IMG/VR virus record: IMGVR_UViG_3300008113_000948
Span: 1-42,505 of that record
Reading direction: 5' to 3' (one strand)
Origin: a virus
Length of the DNA: 42,505 bases
Made by a program: the position numbers and the translations under genes. The number at the start of each line of letters is the position of its first letter. The first letter of the stretch is position 1. This document shows positions 1 through 9,531 of the stretch, piece by piece. The notes under the pieces were generated by a model. It saw only the letters and a list, made by a program, of their open reading frames with translations. It did not search any database and was not told where the DNA came from.

Positions 1-188
1 AAATTATTTAGGTTAATATTAGAACCTAAATTACCACCAATAGACCCTGCAACAACTTCAACACCGCCGGCAGTTGATCCGTTACCGACATATAGTTTAT
101 TTTGAGTTGTATCAAAAATCAACTCTCCAGATACTGGTGTGATTCCTGTTCGTTGTACAGAAGTTCCTCTTCTAATTCTTAATGCCAT
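1..188 (-). CDS. Tail fibre N-terminal region, partial (runs off the left edge)
   Basis: The reading frame starts at 188 and is still open at base 1, giving about 62 residues that begin MALRIRRGTSVQRTG and continue with SGELIFDTTQNKLYVGNG. This RIRRGT...GEL.(Y/F)....LYVGNG pattern is the N-terminal module of many phage fibre and tropism-determinant-like proteins. A GGAG Shine-Dalgarno lies just upstream of the ATG. It is the last visible member of the fibre cluster, 12 bases downstream of the 185-residue fibre gene, so the two are probably co-transcribed. The role is inferred as a distal tail or receptor-binding component; the rest of the protein is outside the window. Confidence 0.75.
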   Translation of the reverse strand, partial: MALRIRRGTSVQRTGITPVSGELIFDTTQNKLYVGNGSTAGGVEVVAGSIGGNLGSNINLNN

Positions 189-200
189 TTTATTTCTCCG

Positions 201-758
201 TTAAATTGTACCAGCATCGTATTCAATACCTGCGGGCTGATCTATTGTTCCAAAATCAATATCGGTGACCTGCAATAAAAAAGTAATTAAATTGTCAGTA
301 CCCGATCCAATAGTTCCTAGATCAGCGTCGTTTAAAATAAATCCAATATTTTGTTTCGTATCTACAGTAATAGTTCTTTGTGATGCTGTTACATTTATGT
401 TAGCACCACCTTGGATTGTGATTTGATCGTAAGCGGTTGTAACATTAGCTGTGATGCTACCACTGTTTGTTGTTATGGAACTAAATCCGTCTTTTTGTAC
501 AGTGCCAACAGTGATGTAATCATTAGACGGTGTTAGGGTAATTTTACCATCGCTAACCAGTGATTTAAATTGTAAGTTAGTACCTACTTTTTGTTTAAAA
601 ATTCCTACGCCTGTTGCTGTATTAAGATTTTGACCAGTAATTGATTGCTGGCTATTTAAATCTGCAAAATTAGCGTTGACCTTTTGAAAAGCCGTGCGTA
701 GATCGTCTCCTAGACCATCATTTACAGCATTTCCTATGTTAATTGTTTGTATAGCCAT
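201..758 (-). CDS. Tail fibre/appendage structural protein (185 aa) with the NDG.GD.LR..F head motif
   Basis: Residues 8-35 carry the motif NDGxGDxLRxAFxKVNxNF, shared in this window with the N termini of the proteins at 1284-1868 and 9124-9471. In T4-like phages this motif opens long appendage proteins. The remainder is Thr/Ser/Asn/Gly-rich beta-type sequence (runs such as ITANVTTAYDQITIQGG) without catalytic motifs, as expected of a trimeric fibre. The start has an AAGAGAG ribosome site. Its C terminus (DFGTIDQPAGIEYDAGTI) looks complete. Function as a virion structural protein is well supported by context; its exact position in the tail is not known. Confidence 0.7.
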   Translation of the reverse strand: MAIQTINIGNAVNDGLGDDLRTAFQKVNANFADLNSQQSITGQNLNTATGVGIFKQKVGTNLQFKSLVSDGKITLTPSNDYITVGTVQKDGFSSITTNSGSITANVTTAYDQITIQGGANINVTASQRTITVDTKQNIGFILNDADLGTIGSGTDNLITFLLQVTDIDFGTIDQPAGIEYDAGTI

Positions 759-790
759 ATTCCGCTCTCTTTAGTATATTTACCGTTCTG

Positions 791-1342
791 TTAGTATCCT
801 GTTAGTTGTCCCAGCACAGTATAGGTATTTAGAGCTGTGCAGATAATGCTAAAAGTAACTACATCTGTTCTGTTGGTGCTGGGTGTTGGGATAACATTGC
901 CCCGCCAGTTTATGGTCTGTAATACTCCACTTATTCCAACAGAGTTAGGAATAAAGCCTGTGCCACCTTGTGCTATGATCAAGGTCAATGAGGTAGCATA
1001 GTCAATAGGTAAATTTAGATTGGTAAAGTTTACTGTAAAAAGAGCATCTGGGCTGGTGTGATAGAATATGTGTCCGTTGGCGCAGTTGTGTGTTACAATA
1101 CCTGTGGCATCGGCCAAACTACTGAATCTTTCATAGACTCCGTTGTTAACAAATAAATCACTGTCAATTATTGAATTGGTGCCTAAGGATTTATTACCTA
1201 GTATCACAGCTCCTACACCACTGCTTCGTCCTATCTCAATCTGTCCATTATTTGCAGAATCAATAATTACATAGCTTTCACCTTCAATGGTCAAGTTCCC
1301 AGATATATGCAAGACTGCCTGACACTGAACTAACTTCAGCAC
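791..1342 (-). CDS. C-terminal part of a frame-broken tail fibre (183 aa open frame)
   Basis: This open frame only begins with a GTG that lies inside the previous gene, and no ribosome site precedes it. Its first residues make no sense as an N terminus, but from SGNLTIEGESYVI onward it is a clean beta-rich fibre sequence. The upstream gene (1284-1868) ends in the same place with SGSLAYIWELDH. Joining the two at the TATATCTGGG stretch near 1300 gives a continuous fibre of about 360 residues. I therefore read it as the C-terminal portion of one gene interrupted by a frameshift, either real, programmed (+1), or an assembly error. Residues 130-183 (GGTGFIPNSVG, INWRGN) resemble fibre tip modules. 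Confidence 0.6.
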   Translation of the reverse strand: MLKLVQCQAVLHISGNLTIEGESYVIIDSANNGQIEIGRSSGVGAVILGNKSLGTNSIIDSDLFVNNGVYERFSSLADATGIVTHNCANGHIFYHTSPDALFTVNFTNLNLPIDYATSLTLIIAQGGTGFIPNSVGISGVLQTINWRGNVIPTPSTNRTDVVTFSIICTALNTYTVLGQLTGY

Positions 1343-1868
1343 CTTGTATTATTAGTTGATCGCCGCCCGTAATGGCAGGAAAAGTAACGAACGGATTAGC
1401 TCCACCAATTAAAATAACTTCATCACCGCTATTAGATAGTCTATCAAAGCTGGTAGGTATAGTTGGTTTATTTGTTAAGTCGTTGTAATTACCACTAAAT
1501 TGTGAAGTAGTAACCCAACTTAAATTACCACTACCATCAGTCCTTAAAATCTGTCCAACAGTTCCGCCTGTGATTTTTATATTACCAACAGCATTGTAAA
1601 CAGGTCCAACGATTCTGTTCATTACTCCATCGACTAACAAACTGCTGTCATCACCAAATACACTACCAACAATGTCAGTTTTAAGATTACCATCAACAGG
1701 CTGTCCAACCGCGGTATATAATTCTGAAAAGTTGGAATCAATATTATCAATAGCATCATTTAATCTAGCAAATGCTGCCCGTAAACTGTCTCCGTCTTTG
1801 CTGTTAGGTGCAGAACCAACGTTGATAAAATCCTGCGGTTGTTGTGTGTTTATAGTTTTTTTAGCCAT
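1284..1868 (-). CDS. Tail fibre N-terminal part (194 aa), frame-broken before its C terminus
   Basis: The protein starts MAKKTINTQQPQDFINVG and has the head motif GDSLRAAFARLNDAIDNID...FSELY at residues 26-50, the same family as the proteins at 201-758 and 9124-9471. Residues 104-160 contain the fibre linker GQILRTDGSGNLSWV and YNDLTNKPTIP, a peptide common in phage and bacterial fibre proteins. The start ATG overlaps the stop of the 2419-residue gene (TAATG), so translation is coupled. The frame closes at 1284 within sequence whose +1 frame continues as fibre (791-1342). Confidence 0.7.
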   Translation of the reverse strand: MAKKTINTQQPQDFINVGSAPNSKDGDSLRAAFARLNDAIDNIDSNFSELYTAVGQPVDGNLKTDIVGSVFGDDSSLLVDGVMNRIVGPVYNAVGNIKITGGTVGQILRTDGSGNLSWVTTSQFSGNYNDLTNKPTIPTSFDRLSNSGDEVILIGGANPFVTFPAITGGDQLIIQGAEVSSVSGSLAYIWELDH

Positions 1869-4800
1869 TATGTTCTTCCCACTGAGACTTCAACAGTTCC
1901 AATTCTGTCCGAATCGTAAGATCCAATGGCCTTACCTATCAACGTACCAACTTTGACGTCTCCAGTCGCTGCCATCGCCACACCTGGTATGCCCGATGTG
2001 ACAATTAGATCCCCTTTGTTTACTTTTCCTACTACCTTAACTGGTAATCGACCCTGTAGTGCTACGCAGGTCTTAATACCCGGACATGCTTGATTCATTG
2101 TGTAGGCAGCAGTATTAGAAACAACACCTGCTACCCTGTGATCGTTTTTAACATTTGAAGTTGTAACTTCTTTGTCTCCGCCAAACACCAACACAGTGCC
2201 TACATCATATTCTCGATCTGCTTCATAGTATTCTGCCAAGTCAGCATAGGTAGCTTCAAATTTACTGTTACCATTCAATGTCCAGTTGCCGTAGACTTTG
2301 CCACCATTGTTATCTGCTAAATCTTCACCAGCTGATAGAGCTTTGGTTACAACAACACCGTCTTGAATACCGTCTGAACCAATAAACACATGTTTATTGT
2401 TAAAATATTTGGTAATATCATTGCTAGTACCAGAGTCACTAACCTGAATAGTAATTCTTCCTTTAGCTACTGAACCTGCACCGTAGTAAGTTGCTGATTT
2501 AAAACCACTACCGGCGGTTATGGTTAATAATTTATAATCAGCGCCGCTGCCAATTGTTGATCTACTTAAGTATAGATCACCATCAAGAATTAAATCATTA
2601 AGTCCTACATTTCCATTGTTGTTTCTAGCAACTAAATTTTGAACACTGTTAGCTGTATTACTTGTAGTGTAAGTAGTTGATTCGGTTGGTAAAACAATAA
2701 AATCAGCATCATTTTGAGACCCTCCAACTTTGGCATAAAGTACACCAGCCGAGGTATATAATCCTTTGGTAATTCCGCCACCACCACTTACAACAGCAGT
2801 TAGTGTAATTTCACCAACATCACCGGTTTGAGTAGCACCTGTATATCCCAATACTCGATTTTGATTAATCGGTACAAGTTTTCCTAATTGAACACCGTTA
2901 TTTTTAATTGACGCATAACCATTTGTTACAGTAAACTGTCCTCGGTCAAATGTGCTTACTCCTCTCTGTAGAGTAATTACACCTGTTGTCTGTCCACTTG
3001 AGATTACAGAAGGTGTTGTAGTTGCATTATATGTAAATGATGTACCTGAAGGAGTAGGACTTGAATTAACAGTGAATACACCATTTAAAGTACTGTTAGC
3101 AAATCCGCTAATAATAACTCTATCACCTGCTGTTACAGGTACTGCTGAATTACCAGTTACAGAATCAGTTTGAGCGGAGTATGTAACTGTAACTATACCA
3201 CCAGTAGAAGTTGCCGACACATTACTAATTGATGAACTAGTAGTTGCTTTACTATTTGTGATATCTAATTTTCTTTGTTCAATTGCTGCCGATGAATTAA
3301 TATCAGAATTAACAACAGTTTCATTAACTAACTGGAAATTAATTGTTCTTAATGATTGATCAAGAGTGATATCGAGATCACCAGTTACCGCAGCATTTAC
3401 AAAACCTTCTGTAGCAACGTTTGTTTCATTGATATCAGAATTATTTGTTCCGGTATAAACTAATAAGTTTCCTCGTCCAACCGAACTAATTTTTCCTCCA
3501 GTAGCAGGTCCACCAGAAGTAGTATTTGAATAAGTTAATCCTGTAGTGTTACATGTTAAAACAACAGCTTCGTCATTATTAAACCCGGCTATTGAAAAAC
3601 CTGTAATTCCTATCACCTGACCAGTAACAAACGGTGCACTTCCTTGAGTAGCACTAAATGTTACGGTTGCAGTAGTACCATTACCAACAACTGAACAGTT
3701 GGGAATTGATACTGAACCAACATTTCCATTTAAGTGAGGAATACTAATCCAACGTCTTGTAGCCGCATCATTGTCTGATTGCGGATTCTTCATGTTAATA
3801 ATACGGCCAGCATTACCCATATTTAGGTTATTGGCCATTGCGTTATCGCCGTCAGTGTCAATGAACCCTGGACCAATACGGTCAACGGTTAATGCTGCTG
3901 TTCCATCATGACCTAATCTTCTATCAATGTATAGCTTTGTGGCCAATTGAGTAGCTACAGTTCCGGCACTTGGACTGCTAAAATTTCCATCAGCTGAAAA
4001 TTCTGAAATTGGCACACCTTGTGATAATTGTAAAGATGCAATATTTGTTAAGGAAATTCTAGCACTTAAAGTTGCCTCACCGGTTGATTGATTTACTCCA
4101 AACAATTTACCAACTTTAAAGTTACCTTCTTGATCGATAGTTGTATAAAATACACGACCTTTTCCTACTTCAGCAGCTTCATTGTTAGGTTGGTTGGCAT
4201 TAACTGGTGGCCCAAATATATTATTTGGGTAGTTAGTGTCTGCGTAACTTCCCGACCCAATATCTAACAGGTCAAACGCTGTAGCCCTTAATGTGGAAAT
4301 TTTAATGGTAATAGAACCAGTTTCTCCGTGTTTAGGTCCAACAAGAACTGTAATTTGACTATTGTAACCAGTTAACGGATGTTGTAATGTTCGATCTAAT
4401 GTGACAAATGCTGCGGTTGGACTGTTTGGGGCAGTATATGATAGCACACGATATTGTACTCCATACCAATGGAAACAATATCTACCAGAATTTAATTTAG
4501 CGATATCAAATGTGTTTGTAATAGTACTTACGGTTACATTAGTTGATCCAACAGATCCATAATAATCGTTACCTACCTTTCTTTGTACGTTAGCTGCGGT
4601 TAAATCAATATAACGATAGCCTTCTCTACAGGCTGCAATCACCTCTTCATTTGGACTAATTCTGTTTACTAGTCCGCCGGTAGTATACGAAATAACATCG
4701 ATAACATCAGTGGAAGGATTATCAGCGTTAAACAACAGTGCTGTTGATTTTTTAGCAGCGGAAGTATTGCTTACCCCGTTTAGCCATACCTGTCTAGACT

Positions 4801-7800
4801 GTCTAATAATTACAGGTTGACCGTCTTGAACACTGGCATAGAGTCCAGTCTCACCTGGTTGTGTAACCAGTGGTTCAAAAAACACTCTAGCAGTTCCATT
4901 TGGTATTCCACCAAAGCTTGAACCATCGCCGTAGTTAGCACTATTGATTGCATAGATTCTTCTAACTCCGGTTGCTCTAATCATTGCGTTTAGTGCTCCA
5001 CCACTGGAATAAGTTCCGGGAGTAACTGCACCTAAACTATATGACACTGTAGTTTGCGTTACCGCAGTTACAACACCAAGCTCAGTATTATAGCTAGGAG
5101 TTAAAACACCACCGGTTACATTGGTACCGGCTGTGGCATTACTGTAAGTTAACGTGGTTCTAGTACAACTTAATACTTGAGCTGTAGCATTATTAAATCC
5201 ACCAGTGGCAAAACTAGCAATTGAAATTATTTGACCAACTGCAAAAGGAACAGCTCTATCTGAATAGGTAATAGTTGCGATTCCAGTTGTTGCATTTCCG
5301 GTTACAGTTGCACCAGTAACGGTTCCAGCACCGCCGCTAACAGTAATACCACTGACTCTAATCTTTTGACCAGTAACATATGGATTTTGTGTTTGGCTAG
5401 CAAACGTTGCTGTAACTACTCCGTTAGAGAACGATATTGGACTAGTTAATGTAATACCAGGTGTAGCTAATGTTCCAACACTTGAAGCATCGATAGTTAA
5501 AGTTGTTGAGGTAACAGAATCAACTCTAAAAGTTCCGCTATCATTGGTACTAATTTTTTGATTGTAATTAAACACCGCCGCTTGACTGGCACTCGATACA
5601 ATGCCGTTAATTTGAACAAATTCTCTAGCCTGGAAATATTGATCGGCATTTGCAATACTTAAAACAGTTTTTGTTCCGCTCTGAGCAATTTGTGTAATTG
5701 GCAATCCGTCTGCTGCGGTAAGATTTCTATAATGAAGGATTTCTAATTCACTGTCAACTAATGGTTCGTACGGAAAATTAGTAACATAGAGTTCATTATC
5801 ACCCCTAGCATTAGTGTATTGCCCTTGAGAATACACACTAGCGGTCATAATAAAATCTCTACCGACAATACATGCATCAGGAACTTCTTTAGGATCAGAA
5901 CCTTCTGCTCTTAAAGCATACACACCGTGTGCTGCCGAACCTCCAACTGAACGGATTTGACCGCCATTTAAAGAATAGTATGCATTGTAGCAATAGTAGG
6001 TAAACATACCAACAGCTTCACTAATACCACCGTTGGTAACAAACAACCCGTAGCCCATGTCATTTAATTGGGTCCAGTCATTGCTTAATAAACTTCTATA
6101 TCCTGCTGTAATTAATTCAAAACTTTCCGCTACTGTTCCTCCACTACTTGAAACAGTTTCACCACTGAGCCACTCAACATAGGTAGTGGTACAGGCTGTA
6201 ACGGTCCATACGCCATTATATCCAACCGCAGTACTAACAAATCCGCTGACATCAATCATGTTTCCTACGGTAAACGGAGCACTAGCTCTGGCTAAAGGGA
6301 AAGTTAATCTAGCATAAGTTCCATCGCCTGTGACTGTACACGGAGTTATAATACCAGCTATAGCATTCGTATACGGAGTAGAACTATCTAAAACTAAAGT
6401 AGCAGCAGATCCATTTGCTCCCACACTGTAAACAAAATTACGTAGGTAGTTGACAATGTATGTTACACCCTCAACAGTAAAAGGACATGGTAATTGAGGT
6501 CTTCTATTAAGTTTGTCTACTTCAAAGACATAATTAGCTTCACTACCTGTTGTGGTTTTGCTGCGTATTCTCATCATTTGATTGCCGGAATAACCGTCAA
6601 CAAACATACCGCCCGCAAATCTTTGTTCATTGGTACTAGCTGAGAATACCGATCCCTGTTGAGAGTACGGTGATTTATTTAAAATTTGACCTTCTGGATC
6701 AAGAACCTGTGCAAACCCCCCGTGTCCTTGAATTGTAATTTGACGAAGAATATTAGCATCATTCATCATAAACACATCAAGTTCTCTATTATCCTTGGGG
6801 AAATTTACCTGTTCTGGACTACCAAGCATTCCTAAAATAACATTTATTAAATTGTTCAGGATGCCTTCTGCAGCAGGTTCTCTTGTTAATGAAAAATTAA
6901 TTTCTTGAAATGCCTCTGGATTAGTATTTGTTCTGGTTATAGGCTCATTTTTAATAACTTTTAATGTCAGCGTATTAAGATAAGATATTGCACCTAAAGT
7001 GGGACCTTTCTGATTTCCCTGAGCTGGAAGATCAATAAATCCAGTCTCTGGAGTTCCGCTAATACCAATGGATAGTCTACCACTAGGACTTTGATAATAT
7101 TTTAATGCAGCTTCGACAGTTCTACTATAGCCGCCATAGGTCATGTCATAAACAATAGCATCAATTATAAGACCTACATCTCTTTTACAAGTGGCCGTAT
7201 TAAATGATGTAAAAGTTTTTATAACTTCATTTAAAACTTCTTCTTGTAAAAATGTTCTATTTCTTCTTAAAAGAGTTGCTGCATTAACTAATCGACCAGT
7301 GTTTTCTAACAATGGCCAAATAGGTCTACTTGGATCAGATAGGTAATGATAACCGTATTCACTAACAGAATAAATTTGCCAGTTAGAAGCAAACATGGAC
7401 GTTGCGTTAGTAATTTTAGAACCTCTACTAAGTTCGTAAGTTCCTGCCCCTCCAGTGGTTCCTGTTAACTGTCTTAATATACTAGTACCAATATAAACGA
7501 CTGTTGATCCAACAGCGTTTATCTCCATTCCTGCTGTCAACGACCCGCTTGTTGGCGGAGATAATACTGTTAAAGTAGTTCCAGAAATTGTAGCTGTAAA
7601 TACTGCTCCGGCAGGAATAGTTGTGGTACCAGTTAAATCATCATGAATTCTAACTTGGAATTGTGTAGAATTAGTAATAGATAAAATTCTTCCTTCGCCT
7701 CGCAAACTAGATGATTTCCAAATTTTTCCGACCCAATTAGTGTTTGTTGACCCTGCACCCAAAGTGACAGTAATGTCTCCATTAATAGCACTCGGTGTTG

Positions 7801-9127
7801 CTGTTGTGTCGATAGCATAATTAATACCAAATAAATTAGTAACTCTCATGTTATCAATGATCGGATCGCGTCTAAAATAAACCTGAGTATAAGGACTGGT
7901 ACTAACTCCAGGTTTTGGTCTAATTAATGTTCTACGAAATTCTTCACCAATAATAGAAACGTTATTAGCAACTCTCAACGGATAGTTTTCTTCAAATGAT
8001 CCCGATTCAATTTGAACAGTAAGTTGTTTTGTTTTGATTAATTCGCCATACAATAATTCTTCCCCGGGTATAAATTGTCCGCTAAGGATACCTACATCAA
8101 AAATTTCGTTCTTACCAGTACCCGAAGGATATCCTCCCGCCGAATCGTCTAAAATAGCATTGTGCGATAGTATTTCTGCTACTGCTCCAGAGGTTGATCC
8201 TTTAATACCTAACCCTTCTCTAATATCTCTAGCTAGAGGATCGTTTGATGCTGAAAAATCTGTTCTAGCACCGTTGGTAAACACAAATAATCTAGGAAGG
8301 TAAACTTCAACAGTAGGAAGAGAGGTGTACCCACTACCTGATTGTAATAGTGTGGTGCCAACAATTTGACCACTTGAAACAATAGCAGATGCAGCAGCAC
8401 CACTACCTCCACCACCGGTGATAATGATACTAACCGGACCGTAGTTAGAACCTGCTGTGGTTATTGATAATTCTGATACTCTATACGTTAAATTAAAGGT
8501 AGCACCAGCACCAACAGATCCTTGTTGCGCCACAGACAATGTGGTACCGACGTCGGAAACTCCAGGTAATCCGGTATAATTTCCGTTACCAATAATTTCA
8601 TATGTAAGTATAGCTCCATTTACATTACTAACACGAAGAATGCGTACACTTGCTCTGCTGGTAAATGTTCCAGGATTTGAAGCCAATCCCATTTGTAAAA
8701 TATCACCAGCTTTATAACCAGTACCGGAATTTCTTAGTGTAAAAGTGTCTACAGCTAATCGAGGAATGATTACACCGCCGGACCCTGCATTTAATGCTGG
8801 TTCAATTTTGGTTAAAGTACAAGGGATACCGTCACTGTACACTAATCTTTTTGCATATACGCTGAGTTCAAACGGACTGTCGGCAATAAGTTTTTCAGCT
8901 TCTTTTAAAGCCTTTTCGACAGTTCTGTATGCATATGCTGGTGATCTACCAATTCTATTTTCAGGAATATCATTTCTAGAATCCTGTCCTCCTCGGTTTA
9001 CATACAATGAAGTTGTACTGGTAAAACTTGAAAGGTCAACATATCTTTTTGATGCTGCAACTAACCCGTCGTAATCTTCATCATCTGCAGTAATTGGATT
9101 TCTAGAAAGAACCAAAGGCCCAGTCAT
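1868..9127 (-). CDS. Giant tail fibre/baseplate appendage protein (2419 aa)
   Basis: This 7.3-kb gene encodes a mostly beta-structured, Thr/Ser/Gly/Asn-rich protein. The N terminus (MTGPLVLSRNP...DDEDYDGLVAASKRYVD) matches the shaft entry of long T4-like cyanophage and pelagiphage appendage proteins, which normally follow directly on the head motif now found in the separate upstream gene 9124-9471. At least four related modules of about 65-90 residues lie near residues 926-992, 1266-1342, 1810-1880 and 1966-2056, each with PF.VG..I.I.GF and a C/SF..T..TYSN-like end. The C terminus (about 2285-2419) contains YADLAEYYEAD, VLVFGG and a hydrophobic KVNKGDLIVTSGIPGVA segment, a conserved fibre-end domain. 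It starts in an ATGA overlap with the upstream gene. Its role in adsorption is inferred. Confidence 0.85.
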   Translation of the reverse strand: MTGPLVLSRNPITADDEDYDGLVAASKRYVDLSSFTSTTSLYVNRGGQDSRNDIPENRIGRSPAYAYRTVEKALKEAEKLIADSPFELSVYAKRLVYSDGIPCTLTKIEPALNAGSGGVIIPRLAVDTFTLRNSGTGYKAGDILQMGLASNPGTFTSRASVRILRVSNVNGAILTYEIIGNGNYTGLPGVSDVGTTLSVAQQGSVGAGATFNLTYRVSELSITTAGSNYGPVSIIITGGGGSGAAASAIVSSGQIVGTTLLQSGSGYTSLPTVEVYLPRLFVFTNGARTDFSASNDPLARDIREGLGIKGSTSGAVAEILSHNAILDDSAGGYPSGTGKNEIFDVGILSGQFIPGEELLYGELIKTKQLTVQIESGSFEENYPLRVANNVSIIGEEFRRTLIRPKPGVSTSPYTQVYFRRDPIIDNMRVTNLFGINYAIDTTATPSAINGDITVTLGAGSTNTNWVGKIWKSSSLRGEGRILSITNSTQFQVRIHDDLTGTTTIPAGAVFTATISGTTLTVLSPPTSGSLTAGMEINAVGSTVVYIGTSILRQLTGTTGGAGTYELSRGSKITNATSMFASNWQIYSVSEYGYHYLSDPSRPIWPLLENTGRLVNAATLLRRNRTFLQEEVLNEVIKTFTSFNTATCKRDVGLIIDAIVYDMTYGGYSRTVEAALKYYQSPSGRLSIGISGTPETGFIDLPAQGNQKGPTLGAISYLNTLTLKVIKNEPITRTNTNPEAFQEINFSLTREPAAEGILNNLINVILGMLGSPEQVNFPKDNRELDVFMMNDANILRQITIQGHGGFAQVLDPEGQILNKSPYSQQGSVFSASTNEQRFAGGMFVDGYSGNQMMRIRSKTTTGSEANYVFEVDKLNRRPQLPCPFTVEGVTYIVNYLRNFVYSVGANGSAATLVLDSSTPYTNAIAGIITPCTVTGDGTYARLTFPLARASAPFTVGNMIDVSGFVSTAVGYNGVWTVTACTTTYVEWLSGETVSSSGGTVAESFELITAGYRSLLSNDWTQLNDMGYGLFVTNGGISEAVGMFTYYCYNAYYSLNGGQIRSVGGSAAHGVYALRAEGSDPKEVPDACIVGRDFIMTASVYSQGQYTNARGDNELYVTNFPYEPLVDSELEILHYRNLTAADGLPITQIAQSGTKTVLSIANADQYFQAREFVQINGIVSSASQAAVFNYNQKISTNDSGTFRVDSVTSTTLTIDASSVGTLATPGITLTSPISFSNGVVTATFASQTQNPYVTGQKIRVSGITVSGGAGTVTGATVTGNATTGIATITYSDRAVPFAVGQIISIASFATGGFNNATAQVLSCTRTTLTYSNATAGTNVTGGVLTPSYNTELGVVTAVTQTTVSYSLGAVTPGTYSSGGALNAMIRATGVRRIYAINSANYGDGSSFGGIPNGTARVFFEPLVTQPGETGLYASVQDGQPVIIRQSRQVWLNGVSNTSAAKKSTALLFNADNPSTDVIDVISYTTGGLVNRISPNEEVIAACREGYRYIDLTAANVQRKVGNDYYGSVGSTNVTVSTITNTFDIAKLNSGRYCFHWYGVQYRVLSYTAPNSPTAAFVTLDRTLQHPLTGYNSQITVLVGPKHGETGSITIKISTLRATAFDLLDIGSGSYADTNYPNNIFGPPVNANQPNNEAAEVGKGRVFYTTIDQEGNFKVGKLFGVNQSTGEATLSARISLTNIASLQLSQGVPISEFSADGNFSSPSAGTVATQLATKLYIDRRLGHDGTAALTVDRIGPGFIDTDGDNAMANNLNMGNAGRIINMKNPQSDNDAATRRWISIPHLNGNVGSVSIPNCSVVGNGTTATVTFSATQGSAPFVTGQVIGITGFSIAGFNNDEAVVLTCNTTGLTYSNTTSGGPATGGKISSVGRGNLLVYTGTNNSDINETNVATEGFVNAAVTGDLDITLDQSLRTINFQLVNETVVNSDINSSAAIEQRKLDITNSKATTSSSISNVSATSTGGIVTVTYSAQTDSVTGNSAVPVTAGDRVIISGFANSTLNGVFTVNSSPTPSGTSFTYNATTTPSVISSGQTTGVITLQRGVSTFDRGQFTVTNGYASIKNNGVQLGKLVPINQNRVLGYTGATQTGDVGEITLTAVVSGGGGITKGLYTSAGVLYAKVGGSQNDADFIVLPTESTTYTTSNTANSVQNLVARNNNGNVGLNDLILDGDLYLSRSTIGSGADYKLLTITAGSGFKSATYYGAGSVAKGRITIQVSDSGTSNDITKYFNNKHVFIGSDGIQDGVVVTKALSAGEDLADNNGGKVYGNWTLNGNSKFEATYADLAEYYEADREYDVGTVLVFGGDKEVTTSNVKNDHRVAGVVSNTAAYTMNQACPGIKTCVALQGRLPVKVVGKVNKGDLIVTSGIPGVAMAATGDVKVGTLIGKAIGSYDSDRIGTVEVSVGRT

Positions 9128-9471
9128 AGTTCCGTATGACTCATCATTGTATCATTTATAATGTCTTGATTTAACGGTCTTAATGTAATAGTTCCGGCAG
9201 TGTCGTCAACATCAATAGCTAATTGTGCTGTACCTTGAATTCTTCTAAATTCAAGGCCGTCTTGTGTTTGATTAACAACTAACAGTTTTCCCTGTTGATT
9301 AAGATAGGATCCCGGAGCATCATCTAAATTAATAAATCTAAGTCTTTCACCTAAACCAAGTGATGCATATAATTCTTGGAAGTTGTCGTTTACTTTCTTA
9401 AACGAATCGCGAATACTATCGCCTGTGCCGTCGTTGTTGGATAGGCCAACGTCAATTACTTTTCTTACCAT
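9124..9471 (-). CDS. Appendage head-domain protein (115 aa), probably split from the giant fibre
   Basis: Residues 7-36 carry the head motif NNDGTGDSIRDSFKKVNDNF followed by QELYASLGLGERL, then QGKLLVVNQTQDGLEF. In related phages as I recall them this segment is continuous with the MTGPLVLSR shaft. Here the frame ends with DTMMSHTEL in an ATGA overlap with the 2419-residue gene. The -1 frame just before that overlap would read YNDESYGTMTGPLVL, which is the expected linker, so a real or programmed frameshift, or a sequence error, has probably separated head from shaft. A late-promoter-like box lies 33 bases upstream of the start. Confidence 0.65.
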   Translation of the reverse strand: MVRKVIDVGLSNNDGTGDSIRDSFKKVNDNFQELYASLGLGERLRFINLDDAPGSYLNQQGKLLVVNQTQDGLEFRRIQGTAQLAIDVDDTAGTITLRPLNQDIINDTMMSHTEL

Positions 9472-9503
9472 GCTAAAGCCCCAATAAAATGTGGTTACCG
9501 TAA

Positions 9504-9510
9504 TATTTAT
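9504..9510 (-). promoter_or_regulatory. Late-promoter-like box (ATAAATA) upstream of the fibre operon
   Basis: On the minus strand the sequence reads GAATAAATATT. ATAAATA is the core of the T4 late promoter (TATAAATA). It sits 33 bases before the ATG of the 115-residue fibre gene, at the head of the fibre operon, where late transcription is expected. One base differs from the full T4 consensus, and the region is AT-rich. Confidence 0.45.
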
Positions 9511-9531
9511 TCAAAAAATCTATAAGCCTAA

